Assembly (NCBI GenBank): GCA_009741485.1
Contig: CM019214.1
Coordinates: 21,846,267 to 21,910,266 of the forward strand
Reading direction: 5' to 3'
DNA: 64,000 nt
Source: Malurus cyaneus samueli
Taxonomy: Eukaryota; Chordata; Aves; Passeriformes; Maluridae
Shown: positions 40,012-52,439 of the stretch, one piece after another
How the letters are laid out: the number at the start of each line of letters is the position of its first letter
How positions within the stretch are numbered: position 1 is the stretch's first letter
Notes under the pieces: model-generated
Told to the model about the DNA's origin: nothing
Seen by the model: only the letters and a program-made list of their open reading frames with translations
The model's database searches: none
Translations under genes and position numbers: made by a program

Positions 40012-41232
40012 TGTCATGGTTTTACTTGGTCCATTTTTTGGTGGTGGGGGGATGGGACCAAGAAACCACAAAGATGGCTCCTGTGAAGAAGTTCTAGAAA
40101 CTTTCTCCTTTTCCAGGAAAAGGAGCCCTACCCCTGTGTTTTAGAGCCAATCCATTATGGCTCTGAGGTTGATGGACAGGCTGATCATCAGGCCTGGGCC
40201 AATTGCACAGGTTGGTTACAACTCTGTGATGATGTATTGTCCTGTACTTAAGAAAGAATTCAAAACAATATAGGGGCTGCCGCCATGTAGTTTTTAGGTT
40301 GTTAGTATGTAGTTTTAAGTATCATGCACTGGGGAAAAACAGAGCAGGAGGGTGAGGAGATGTTAGAAGAAAAATGGAGACTCCAGTGCTGTGCTGTGGT
40401 TCTTGAGCACGGAGAAAATAAGTGTTCTTGAAAGGACTATTTCATCAATGAGAGACCTGAATAGAAAAAAGGAGAGCGACCTTGCTCTGAGGGAATAAAA
40501 AAACCTGGCCTTTGAGGACTGGACTAAACAGCCAAAAAGGGGGAAGAGGCTTGCCCCCCCCACGATGTCTGAAGTAAGTGGATGCTTAGAAGAAGCTGTG
40601 CTCTGCCAGGAGATTTGTAATAGTGGTCTCACGTCACTGAAACAACGCAGTTTGGCCTTGAAGGACATTCTTTCTTTTCTCCTACAAGGTAAATTAAAAA
40701 ACTCCCTTGCCACCAGCAGTTATAGACTGACTGTTCTTGGGAAAAAAACTTCCACAGCTTGGAGCTGTGAGAACTCTCCTCCTATGATGCTGGACGACAA
40801 CCGTAAGGAGTGGTTTGATCTATGTTAGACTTTCATTCCTGTCCCCTGTGTGTGCGGGAAAACATGGGGAGTGGAGAGGGAGGACCTGAGAAAGAGACGG
40901 ATCCCTGGAAAGGATAGCAGGTGTCTTAAAATGTCCGTTTTTATTTTTCTTCTCCTTGTAAATTTGTCCCTATCTTTGTTCCCCTCCCCAGTGCCGTAGT
41001 GTTCTTAGTAGTTTGTAGTAATAAATCTATTTTGCAACTTAAGTTATTCAGCCTGTCTGACCATTCTCTGGAGTACATACGTATCTTTTTCTCAATTATG
41101 TTTTGTTATCTGAAAGCCATAAATTTTCGTGTTAATTGGGCTTTTGCTCTCCCTTCTCCCTCTGCAGTGGGGGGAAGGGAGGGAATGTCATGGGTGCAGT
41201 GCTTTTGGCTTTCAGCAGTCCAAACCACGACA
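40012..41232 (+). mobile_element. Solo LTR with intact target duplication and terminal inverted repeats
   Basis: It begins TGTCATGGTTT and ends AAACCACGACA, an 11-bp terminal inverted repeat with one mismatch. It is flanked directly by GGTAT at 40007-40011 and again at 41233-41237. The length is 1221 bp. Near the 3' end are a poly(A) signal (gtaataaatc, about 41020) and a T/C-rich stretch. A 5-bp duplication suits ERVL-type or similar integrases. Open frames inside it (up to 116 codons, minus strand) have no retroviral resemblance. No second LTR or internal genes are present, so it arose by LTR-LTR recombination. Confidence 0.88.
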
Positions 41233-44200
41233 GGTATTTTAGTTGATTTGCCTATAGCTTTGCTGTAAAATAAAGGACCTTACTAGTAGTTTAAAAGCAA
41301 ATAAATCCATTTGTATCTACATTTTAAACAGAGGGATAGATTGAAGTAATACAAATGGTCATAACTTTCTTATGAAGAATCAATCTGTTCTATTTAAAAA
41401 GTTCCAAGTGATGTAAATCATTGCCTTAATTTAAAACACTATTTCTTTGCAGTTTCTCCCATTTCTAATTAATTAATTGATCCCATAGTTACAAATAATC
41501 TCTGTACCAAATCTAGAGAGAGCTCATTAAAATTTTTTTCAGACTGATTAAATGGCATTAGGATTTATGAGTCTCAGTGGACATTTTGTCATAGAACAGA
41601 GAAGTTCAAAGAGAAATTTTCTGCGACTTTTTTTCTACAGAAGATGTAGTGAAAGAGCAGTAGATTCAGAACATTATGACATTCCAATATTTTGAAACTT
41701 TGTTCTATGTTATGCACTTAAAACAGGCTGAAGAAGGCTGATTTAGTATTTAACATGACCATTGTTATTGTGAGGCTGCTAAAACCCTTTTTTTCATATT
41801 ATCCCCTTCTTTTTTTTTTTTCCTTTCTCTGCTTTTGTTTCCCCATTCAACTCCACCATTTTTAGTGGATGCATGTAGTGCATGTATTTTACTTACTATG
41901 GTTTTTGGATAAGCAGGTATTTAATTAGTGATGTTTCTTTTATTCCTTGTGTGTTCCTGGAGGTTTAATGTATTAGGAGTACTTTATTTAAAGAACAGAA
42001 ATTACAGACATGAACAGCTATTCTAGTGGTATACTGAGCTGTAAATTGGTATCCCTGCTATTGAAATTGCCTATTTTAGTCACCATAAATTTGTCCATTT
42101 TCCATTTTATAAATTAATTGGCTTATACTCCTTTTTGACCCACAAATTTTGTATTTTAAAAATGACATAAGCATTAAATGTAAAAACACATGGACATTTT
42201 TCATCTTAAGTCAAATCTACGTCAATGGCTGTTTTTTTCAAGCTTGTCTAGTCTGTTCTTTGCATAGGCCTACATTACCATGGTATTCTCATCTGAAACA
42301 GCCTTGTAAATAGCTGTTCATTATATAAACCATTCTGATTTACCCAAGCCCTACTGTCTTCTTGGACTCACAGTTCTTATCAGCTGTTCTACCATATTGT
42401 TAGATTTTTTTCTCCAGTGGATGTAACCTGCGATTGTAATGGTCGGAGTGTACCTGACTTTTAAAGTGTTAGGCTGCGTTCAGGAGGACAGATGACAAAG
42501 AGTTTGTAGTTGATCACTGATGTTCTCAGTGTGGTCTGACAGAGGGAGATACAGAACATGCCATTGCTGCTTCCTACATGAAGAGGATCAATGTTGCTCC
42601 ACAACTCTTTCTGGCTGAAGGCACATTTTGAGGTCGAAAGCTGAATATGGTCTTTCTTTTCAGAAGCCACTGGGCTTCCTTGTCTGTACTGATGTATTGG
42701 AGTTCTTTAATTAATTCAGATTAGACATTGGATGGTTAGAGTCAGTACTTGTGTTGTCTGATTTGTTGGTGCCAACTCCAGTGTACCCATGTGGTTAGTA
42801 GACTGAATGGAGGTCTGGGATGTTTGGATATTTCTGGGGTGTGTGTTTTCTCGTTGTCCCTCATCTGCAAGGTTGTGCTTTGTCAGTGTTCCTGTTAGCC
42901 TTGCATCCTGTGCTGCATAGTGACCAGCTTCCAAGCACAGCAGAGAAGATTCTCATGTGGCAGAAGTGTGTTGGGATGGGGATGGTACACCCTGGGAGAT
43001 GGTGGGACTGCTGAGCAACTGATTCAGTGCCACCAGAGACTGAAACCACTGCTCCTGAGTGCACACACCTTGCTTTTTTGCAGAAAATGCAGAGTTCACT
43101 CCCTTAGCAAATTTAGATTACATAGATTTAGATTACGTAGGTTTCACGGTTCTTGTACATCGTGATTGAAAGGTGAATGAAGTATGCCCCATTGATGCCG
43201 TGATTTTTTTTTTTTTGCCTTTTCTTTTATATACCTTTTATATATTGTCTGTATTCTTAGCATATATATTTGTAATTTTTTAACCTGATATTATATCAGT
43301 TCCAGTATTCTGCTAGACAGGAAGATCAGATGTCCTAAAGGTCTCTCAGTTGGAGATCAGAAGCCCCTGTGCTGTGTTGACTTTCCATAGAAACCAAGGT
43401 TTCAAGTCCAAGAACCTCCCATTGTCTGGTTTTATAGCTTTTTGCAGAAATGAGGTTTTTTTTGCTTTCATGTTTACATCCAAAATTGCCCAGTCTCAAC
43501 AGCTTGTGTCTTTTTATCAGGAACTAAAAATATATTGTAGTTAGTCTTTTGTAAAGCATAATTGGAAAAGTAGTTCCAGCACATTTCTAAAATGCCAAGA
43601 AAAATTCTCCAAAGAGAACATAGCAGCAATCTGAGACTTCTGTTTTCTTTTTAAAGCAGATCAGAAGAGACTTTTATACTTGTCTTGTCCACTGTGTGGA
43701 CAACTTCCTAAATAAATGGAGGAAATGGTCTTTTTGAGTACTTTTGAACCTGAGGAATTCAGCCACCCAATCTCGGGACTTCTTTGGGGATTGTCCTAGT
43801 TACTACATGGTCTTTAAGCTCTTTGCTCAGAAAGGTTCTTGGCTAGAACTTTATTCTGAATCCTGAAGCCTTTACTTTTCTTGTTCTGCAATGTAACTGA
43901 AGACTTACTTCTACATGGCAAGATTTATTTTTTGACTATTCAGTGTACATTGCTGGACTAGTTCTTAAATTTCTGCTATTATGGGGCACTGCAAAATAGT
44001 AAACAGCATAAATATTTTACGGTTTCCTCTCCTCTCCCTGCTGGAGCAGCTATTGATTTCAGACAAACACTGGAGAAATTAAAAGGAATAAATGTGTATT
44101 AAGCAATTTAAAGTAAGTAGGTATTGGACAATCTAGTTTTATATGTTTAGACTTCCATCTTGCAGTATTTCTAGACACTTTATAGCTTGGGATGCAGCCA

Positions 44201-44399
44201 TACAGCACTCTGGTGGAATGTACTTTTAATGTGATATGTTGCTGAATCCTTCTGTTGGCTGAATCCTGCACCTTCCTCAGCTGCTGCATAGTCTAACCAT
44301 GTAGTCCTTACTTGTGTCTCCCAGGCTGGATGATGAAGTCTGTTGTTAGGAAACTTGCCTTCCAGCTGTAGAGAAAAGAATTTGAGGTATTTCAGTATG
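41233..44399. other. Intron 3 sequence, mostly unassigned
   Basis: AT-rich up to about 42450. Then comes a GC-richer stretch (about 42690-43170) with overlapping minus- and plus-strand open frames of 60-80 codons and no recognised family, possibly an old repeat. A 15-bp tandem duplication lies at 43111-43140. Confidence 0.45.
43111..43140. repeat. 15-bp tandem duplication
   Basis: ATTTAGATTACATAG at 43111-43125 is followed directly by ATTTAGATTACGTAG, one mismatch. Confidence 0.93.
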
Positions 44400-44492
44400 T
44401 CTCACAGTCTAGGACTTCTGAAGATCTACTTGTCCCAACTCACTGGTAGAGGGTTGGGACAAGTAGATCTTCAGAAGTCCTAGACTGTGAGA
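44400..44492. repeat. Perfect 40-bp inverted repeat (hairpin)
   Basis: The arm at 44400-44439 (TCTCACAGTC...GTCCCAAC) is exactly the reverse complement of 44453-44492 (GTTGGGAC...GACTGTGAGA), with a 13-nt loop at 44440-44452. There is no mismatch or bulge, and pairing stops sharply at both ends. A transcript would fold into a long perfect stem. The arms are not from a repeat I know. Confidence 0.98.
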
Positions 44493-44669
44493 TGTGGGTA
44501 TAAGTTCTTGTCAGCTGGACTAAAGGCACTGAACCATGTGTCAAGGAGCTCTCCTATTTTCTTATATGGTCTTCATAACTGCAGCAACCAGCCCAGAGTT
44601 TACACTCAAAAGATACTGGCTAACACGCCCTTAAAATCTTACAACACGTTTCTACAAAAAGTATCAGCT

Positions 44670-44722
44670 AACTTTGTACAGTACACATTACAAAGCCTTA
44701 ACTTTGTGCAGTACACTTTACA
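44670..44722. repeat. 30-bp tandem duplication, second copy partial
   Basis: The unit starting AACTTTGTACAGTACACATT at 44670 recurs from 44700 as AACTTTGTGCAGTACACTTT with two differences. Confidence 0.9.
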
Positions 44723-47389
44723 ACTATCACAACTCCTCCAAAGGTGCTGGCTCACAAGCGACCCAGCACACCACTACTCAAATATATTGAGTCGTGGTAG
44801 GGGGGACTGAGCACAAATCTGAAGGGAGAGCACAAATTTGGTTCAGGATGGCACTACCCCACCTCTGTGAGACCCTCTCCTCTGATCGCCTTTCCTGTAG
44901 TAATGCACTGAATGTTTGGGACAAAATGCTTAGGTCTGCTCCTGTACACTATTGTACACAGGCATCTTTTCCCTAAATTAATATTTTTAACTATTTTATG
45001 CTTTACAAGATAATTAGAGAAAAGAGACTGTTTTTTGGTTTGTTTGTTTTCAGGTTTTCTTTCAATTAACATGCTCTCAGTTCTTATGGTTGATTTACTT
45101 CTGCCCTTTTCTCCTGAAGCATGTGTACTTGTGTGTTCACACACCCACTCTTCCAATCTATCCCTCCCCATGCTGGCAGTCTCTTTATATATTTGTGGAA
45201 AAAAAATGAGATGTTGCATGTCTTGCAAGTAATTTAACTTTTAAGTGTTCCAGACATTGCCCTTGTTACTGCAGTGCATGTTTATTTATGGATGTATTTG
45301 TCTTACGGAGATGAAAAAAGTCATTGAAATTCCATGCAAAAAGTAACCTGGTCAAGGTTTGCTTTCACTTAAGGTATCTTAATGATTGGAAGAGGAAAGA
45401 AGGATTATAATTAGTTCTTAGTCTTTGGGGTACCGTGCTTGGGGGTTGGAGAGGTAGGAATACATTTTTTTTTCCTTGCATTTGTCTTGATAATGTATCA
45501 AGTAGCTGCTAAGGGACTTGATGAAATGTGATGCAGAATAATAAATTATGCTCTGCAGCCTTCTTTGCTTCTACGTGAGGTGAGTGTGTTAGCACAAAGA
45601 GACCAGTACACCTCCAAATTCAAAAAGCATTACATTCAGATTAGCAGGTCACTGGAGATGCGTTGCTAATTGTTTTAGGGAACTCATTATGGGTATTATC
45701 ACATATTAATTATGCATGGTAAGTAGTAAAAAAGAGGGGGAAGATCCTTATTTTATTATAACTTGCTCACTGAGTTATCTTTTCTTTCTTTCAAGACCTT
45801 GAGCGTTTTCTTAGAGATGCTAAACAGCAGTCATTGAATAATTAGATTTTAATTAACAAGAATTTTCACAAAAAACTGTTTTTAATATCTTTTGAGTTAT
45901 AGCAGGCATGAATAAATCCTCTTTCAGTAAGATCTAGTGCACTGATCCTCTCTGTATCTGAAGTTACCTTTATAATCACCCAGAACTTGTAACAATGGTT
46001 TTCAACAGCTTCAGGACAAAGAATGAAGACTGAAACAAGAAATTGCATTGTTGGCAATAATTTTTGGTTGCTTCTTTGTAAATTATTGTCATGGGAAGAC
46101 CTCTGGAAACCTTTGAAAGACTGCAGTCAGCTATGTGTTGTTTTAATGCACTAAGGCTAGGGAATGGTGAGTTTAGTTTTTTTTGCTGATAGTTTGTTTA
46201 AATTACCTGTTGTTTGTGGAGATGTGGTTGTAGGCAATTTTCAGAGAGCTGGTATTATATGGTAGTGTTCTTATTCTGTTGTGTGATAAAGAATTTGTAA
46301 GAGTCTGTCTTTTTGGCATGGTTGCAGAAAACCTACAGATAGAACCATCAATTAACACTGGTTAATTATTTATAGTCTAAACAGGGCAAAGTTTTCTTCT
46401 CAGACTGATTGCTGCATCAGAAAATAAGTGCACTTGGAAGGTGATTACAAAGTGTACTCCATAAGGTGATACTGGAGATATTTTTATTATTATTATTGTG
46501 ATAAGTGACAAAGATAAAAGACCTTGTAGGATACAAAAGAGCTGAAGATATGAAGGCTTGTCTGCTAAAAAAGGATGCTTAACATTTCCATTTCAGCATC
46601 TTTTAATCTTAGAATAATAGCATGATTCAAAGCCAAGGAGGAAATGGTTCAAGTTAAACTTCAGTAAGACAGAAGTTATTCTGATTTGAAGAATACTATT
46701 CTAAGAGGTGGTAGAAATGCTGCCTGCCTATTCCATCAAAAAAAAAAGTGTTTCATTTTTGTCTAAATGATACCAAATATAGGAATTGCTGTTCATGTTC
46801 AGATTCGGTATCCATCTTATTTGGTACCATCTCGGATGACAGCTAATACCACAGGCTTAATAATGACTTTTTAGCTAGAGGGGGTTTATTTATGCACTTA
46901 AATTCCGTTGCTCCCATATCAAGTTGTTTTTAACAAAAACAGACAAAAATAAGCTCTAGTAGCCCTTTCACAGGCTCTGTGTTTTTTCTTGAGACTGATG
47001 TGTGACTGGGACAATGAATTCTATGTATGTTGTATATGTTCCAGTGTCAGCTTTTTGTATGTTATGAGTGAGAAAGATAAGAAGTAATTGATCTGCCACT
47101 CAGTATTTTAAATGCTGCTTGTCACATCCCTTTTTATTTTTTGTTCCATACATAAAAATTCTCTTCAGAACCTCAACATCTGAAAGGACTGTGTTTGGGC
47201 TTTTTTTGTGGGGGTGGGAGCAGTGATATGGTTGTTTATTTGGGATGTTTTTTCTTCTCATAAGCATTCTGACTTAACTTCTTCAGACCTTCTGATCAAA
47301 AACATTTTAACATGGAATAATGTCTGTGGGATATAGTACATAGAGCATTGCTGATGAGACCATTTTATTTGTCTGTTAATATAAACAAT

Positions 47390-47451
47390 ATCACCCAAAC
47401 TCTACATTTTCACTGAGCTGATCACCCAAGTTCTGAATTTTCATTGAGCTG
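47390..47451. repeat. 31-bp tandem duplication
   Basis: Two copies of ATCACCCAA...TTTTCA(C/T)TGAGCTG lie head to tail at 47390-47420 and 47421-47451 with a few substitutions, so the duplication is not recent. Confidence 0.9.
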
Positions 47452-48123
47452 TTTGCAGTGATGTCCAGTACTGAAACCAAATATTAGAAAGTGCATGTCA
47501 TTTATTTTTATCCACCTAATGTCTACTGCAACGTTTCATGACCATTTTATTTCATTTGACCCTTGACCTCCCAGTAGACTAGCTTGTCACTCCAAAGTTC
47601 TTACTGATGTTATCTCAGATGTCCTACATAACTTTGTGTAATCAGCAGCAGAATTATTTTAAAATGATTCTGCAACTGTTTTCTAAGATAGTGGCATGGA
47701 AATGGAAATGGCTTTTGATGTTAGTAACTCCTTCACTTCAATGGTTAGTTGCTTCAAAGCCTCAAGATTTTGCTGACTAGCAAAGACTAGTTGATGAGAT
47801 TTCATCTGCTGCTGAAAATACCTTCTGTTACAGAACATATTTTGCCCATTAGGAAATCGTCCTCTTTCTCCTGAACAGACACCTGGTCACAGTGATCTAT
47901 TCAGTTGCTGTTTCCAGAACATATTATTGCATCCTGTAGCTCAAACTGGAGACATTAGAGGTTGCCTATTTTCTTGAACTTCAAAACTAGTACAGACTCA
48001 AAATATTACTGATTCAAAAAGTGCCATGGGCAAAAAGCATAATTGTATGTAACTTATCTTACTGCTTTTTACTTTCAGTAATGCAGTTATCCTGAGTGTA
48101 TTAAACAGAACCTTTTCTTTGAC

Positions 48124-48141
48124 AAAAAAAAAAAAAAAAAA
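48124..48141. repeat. A18 homopolymer
   Basis: Uninterrupted A run. No AATAAA lies in the 30 bases before it, so nothing suggests a retrocopy. Confidence 0.95.
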
Positions 48142-50452
48142 GATCATGTCCCTGAGGTAGAATGCATTTGCAGTCTTTAGATTAGCTACTGTGTATCATT
48201 TGAAGACTGATTTCAGTTGTGAGTGTTTAAACTTCCAGGCCAAAAATTTTCATTGAAATTTTTTTCTTCTTAAATTTCAGGAAAAAGTGTTTGCAGTTTT
48301 TTTAAGATGTTCCTCAGAATATAATTATTTCTGCAGTTATAACTAGTACAATAGTCATATGATAATTCCATTCAGAGTTATATTGTGTAGAGTAAGTGTT
48401 TGAAGTTTGGGAAGGTGGAATTCCTGTAGTCAGGTGTTCTAGAAGTCAGGAATAATGCTATGACTCTACCATGCTGTGACCATTACTACATCTGGGAGTG
48501 TTTCCGTGGTTTCCTGATGTTTGTGTACTGCTCAGTAAATGTAATTTTACATTTAAGTACACATTAATCCATGAGGGGATAAAAAGCATCATATTCATGT
48601 ATGCTAGAGCACAGGCATGGAGCCCACTCTGGTCAACTGTTGGGGCACTATGTAACCATCTTAGACTATAGGAAGTATAGATGTAGCTTGTAGAAACTAC
48701 CATGATAAACACACTGAGTGGCACTTATTTAATGAACATTCTGGCTTTTTTAGTGAACAAGATTCCAATGTCTCATTTTAGATGACAAGCAAGTATTGTC
48801 CCTCAATTCTCCTCAGAGTTTAACAGAGGTCATTCCTGATAGAAATAAGAAGTAAATCAGACAGCTCTGCTTTTAGCTGTGTTCTCTGCTGCCCTGGTCC
48901 AGCAAGGCACAAAAGCGATTTAAGCAAGATAAATTTCAGTTAATAGCCCAGCAATAAGAAGGGGAGGAAGAAGAGCATGTACCAAAGATTCCTGAAAGAG
49001 TGTATTTTTAAATATACTGCTGGAGAAGGGTAAAGAATGTAGGCATGAAGATTGTACAAGGCACAGAGGTCAGCATGATATAGGACATACAGCTGAAAGT
49101 GGGAGAAAGAGATAAAGAATGCAATTAAGTGAAAGGATAGAAGATGTCTAGGGAGTAGAAGGAAATAAAAGCGAGACATAAGTAATTGTGGGTAAGATAA
49201 TATAGGGTCTTGAAGGTGAAAATGAAAACTTGAATTTGTAACTGCATTAAGTAATCTATATACCTTCATTATAAATTATAAAGAGTTAATAGTGTGCAGT
49301 AGCCCATTTTTTCTTAAGGCTTTTTCAAACATTTTTTAGGGAGTATAGATGAAGAGTGAGGAAACAGTCGATAAGTTAATGATGTATATACTGAAATAGT
49401 AAAAGCATTTACTTTTTTGAGGCTAAGCATTCTGTCTCAAGGGGATTGGTAGATGGTGTGACAAGGCTAACATTACAGCAAAAACTCTTCAAACATTTAA
49501 GATTCTACATGTCTAAATTTAAAATCTTACAGAGATAGTGGAAAGAAGAGTCAGCTGCAAATGTGCACTTTGGCATGTCTCTCAAAGTAAAGAAGTTTTC
49601 TTTAGAAACACTGATGTCAGAGTGTCATCTTCTATTCTAGTATTGCATTAACTAGTAATTCTAAGACATTTGGACAATTTGTTACTGTCCCATTCTCCTG
49701 TCATTTGATTCTTTTTTTCTTATCATCTTAGCAATCAGTTGAAGAGCAAGAACACTTGAAAAATGATTGTTGACTTTGAGTAGGCTGGTGTAAGACTGTT
49801 TTACTGATATCTTCCTATTTACAGCTCCTCTTTACAGGTGATACTGGTAAATGAGAGCCTTAATTTTTTTAAGATGATTAATATTTAGTGGAGTAACTTT
49901 CTTATTTCCTGATTTTGTTTAAATAATACATTGCTAATGAATGGTGAATAAAATCTTGCAGAAGTCAAATACTTAGAAAAGGCTTTCAGTGTAGTTTTTC
50001 TCAGAAATTTTGAAATGTATCTATTCTTTGCTAGAACAATTCAGTCTCACCAGCTTTCACACCATTTTCAAAAATCTGTGAATTGAGTCCTTAGCTTCTC
50101 TGACTGAGTATGTGATCTAGCTTTGTGTAAAGTGATTACTAGTAAGAGCTTCAGGCTCAATGTCAGTCCAAGGATGAAGAAACCCATCACAGAATGCTGT
50201 ATTTTAATAAAAGGATTTCAGTTACTCGGCAGTATAAAGACATAATAATGCTTGTGACATGCTGTGGTGTATTGCTTTAGGATCAGACCGAACATCGGAA
50301 TAATAGCAGCATTGAGAAGAAAGGAAAAATAGGATGTCTGATTTGAGCATCACTTTTTCTTCTATTGATTTCTATATTTAGCGTGTGTATGGCATGTCAG
50401 GCCCTGGTTATAAAGACCTGTGAAAGAAACTACTTGGATTCCTGGTCTTGCA

Positions 50453-51575
50453 TGTTAGGAATCAAGCATGTGATGCATAAACTTGCATAGAATTTAATAG
50501 ATCCTAAGGAACATACGCTACAGAATGCAGATGTTGGGGTTTGTGCTAAAAGCGTCTTTGCAGACCCACAGAAGAGCTGAGAGAGGTGACAGCAGGTGGG
50601 GGATCCAAGATCATGCCTTCCCAACTGCTCCAACACCTGTCACAGAAGTCATCATCCCATCAGATGCCCATCTCCAAATGGCCAAAACAGCACAAAGTCC
50701 CTAAGGTAGACAGGAGCCCAGATAAAGGACTCAGAGGGAGGGACAGTCTGTTTGGGCTTTCCCAGGGCTGTCCTAGAAGTGCCATCAAGGTGAATCAATG
50801 CTGGATCAATCCTTTCAGACTGAGGGGAGATGCTACCTAGGGCTTGGCACACAGTATGGGATGCAGAGGAGGAAAATTTGGGGTTGAATCAGGATTTGTT
50901 ACAGGAAAATAAAGGGATAAGGGGATAAAAAAACACAGGGTGTGTAAATAGGTGACAAATTTGTTCAGCCATGCACAGCTCCTTACCGTGGAGTATATCC
51001 TGTATTAGCAAATTCCATTTCAGACTCTTCCTGGCTGAGGGGCATCTGTTCGGTGGTCTGCGTCTGTGTGCAGCCAGCAGCTGGAACCAGACCCAGGCAG
51101 AGGCTCACATGTCCATGGTTCAGTGGCTGGAGCAAGCAAGGATCTGGGTGCTGGCAACTGGGCAAAATGAGGTGCCAGCCCTCAGTCTGGGATGGCAGCT
51201 CATAGGGGCCTAGCATGTGAGCACCAGAGGAGAGACAGCTGAATGACCCCATGGGTCCTTGGGAGTGCTGAGTATAACTCATTGATCTGTGTGTCTAGCC
51301 TTGTGTGTACAGATACTTATATATTTATTTGTGTGTGTGTTTGGCTGCTAGTGCCTGCTAGGAGGTTGTGCTCAGCCTTGCTACTCTTTGGGCTGCGGGC
51401 ACGGAGCTGTGGCTGCCTCCCTCTGTCAGGCTATTGGACGAGGCTCTAGCCCCAAACAGCAATAACCCATTCCCTAACATCACGTGTTTCTCTCCATAAA
51501 GGGAGACTGGATAACCACATAAGATCTGGGTGTTACGGGTAGGTATTGTGCTCCTTCTGTTCCAGTCTCCTAACA
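50453..51575 (+). mobile_element. LTR-like block, probably endogenous retroviral
   Basis: The block is GC-richer than its surroundings and is bounded by TGTTAGGA at 50453 and TCCTAACA ending at 51575, an 8-bp perfect inverted pair. An alternative start, TGTTGGGG, lies near 50532. The 3' third (gctgagtataactcattgatctg, then gtgtgtgtttggctgcta, then ggtattgtgctccttctgttcc split over 51535-51565) resembles the 3' part of a known avian LTR. Flanks ttgca and aaccc do not match, so boundaries are uncertain. Open frames of 60-100 codons on both strands look like chance in GC-richer sequence. Confidence 0.55.
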
Positions 51576-52439
51576 AACCCCCTCCTTTCTAAACATCTCT
51601 GAGCCATCTGAGCTGAGTTGCACAGCAGAAAATATGCAAAGTAAACATGGAGCTATTCCCCCTTTCTGTTTCCCCTGCCCTTCTCATCGTTATTGCCAAA
51701 GGTGGGGCATGTTTTTTTCAGTTGAAGTAGTCAGTGTAAAAGTTTGTTTTAATTTCTAATTTTACACTTTTTATGTATTTGTGTAAATAAGTTTGTAAAT
51801 ACATCTTTTTCACTTAAAATTTCTCTTACTGCCATGCCTTCCTTCTTGCTTCAAGAGGAAGAAGGGGAACGGATTGTTTTAGAAGAATCTGGATTTTCTG
51901 TTTACAGAACAATAAATGTTCTGAAATGAAGTGCAGTTGTATATGTTGCAAAATTGCTTTTGTTTGACAGGTTAATAAATCTTAGTCGAAAGTCTGAATG
52001 ACTAGAGATATTAAAAGCTTGTGTTGCCTGACAAAACCAAACAAGCCAACCATCTTCTTGCATTTCTTTATAAATACAGCAAAGGGCTCAGTATTATTTC
52101 AGTTGACCATGGCTTTCATCTTAGTTGCAAAGCCTTTGTCTATGGGTTTTCCACACAGTTTGCTCTTTTTCCTTTTTTGGATGGGTTTTGTTTCATTTTT
52201 TGTTTGTTTATTTGGTGTGGAGAACATAAACCAATGCCACCTTAATTGGCAAATGTTTAAAATGCTGTGATTCTTCAACAAGTACACATATGCATGGTAC
52301 CATCACCTTCCATTAACTTCTGCAGGTGTGAATAACCCTAGGAATTTTAAAGGATTTAAATCTGTGTTTTCAAACCTATACCTGTTGTGGGGTCATCTGT
52401 TATGTTGTGTTCATACACAGACATAGAAGAGAAATTTAC
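51576..52439. other. Unassigned intronic sequence
   Basis: AT-rich; no gene or repeat recognised. Confidence 0.55.

Larger units (their letters stand above)
44493..50452. other. Intron 3 sequence, mostly unassigned
   Basis: The block 44500-44990, just right of the hairpin, is a little GC-richer and might be an unclassified repeat. It includes a 30-bp tandem duplication (44670-44722). Further right are an A18 run at 48124-48141, a TTA run near 46480 and a 31-bp duplication at 47390-47451. No exon or RNA gene is recognised. Confidence 0.5.

Noticed and set aside
40363..40713. 116-codon minus-strand frame
   Set aside because: It lies inside the solo LTR on the opposite strand and resembles no protein.
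42716..43165. Overlapping 65-80 codon frames on both strands
   Set aside because: No domain, frames conflict and no splice context; at most an unclassified old repeat.
50586..51282. Several 66-99 codon frames on both strands
   Set aside because: They overlap each other within a GC-richer LTR-like block, where long frames arise by chance.
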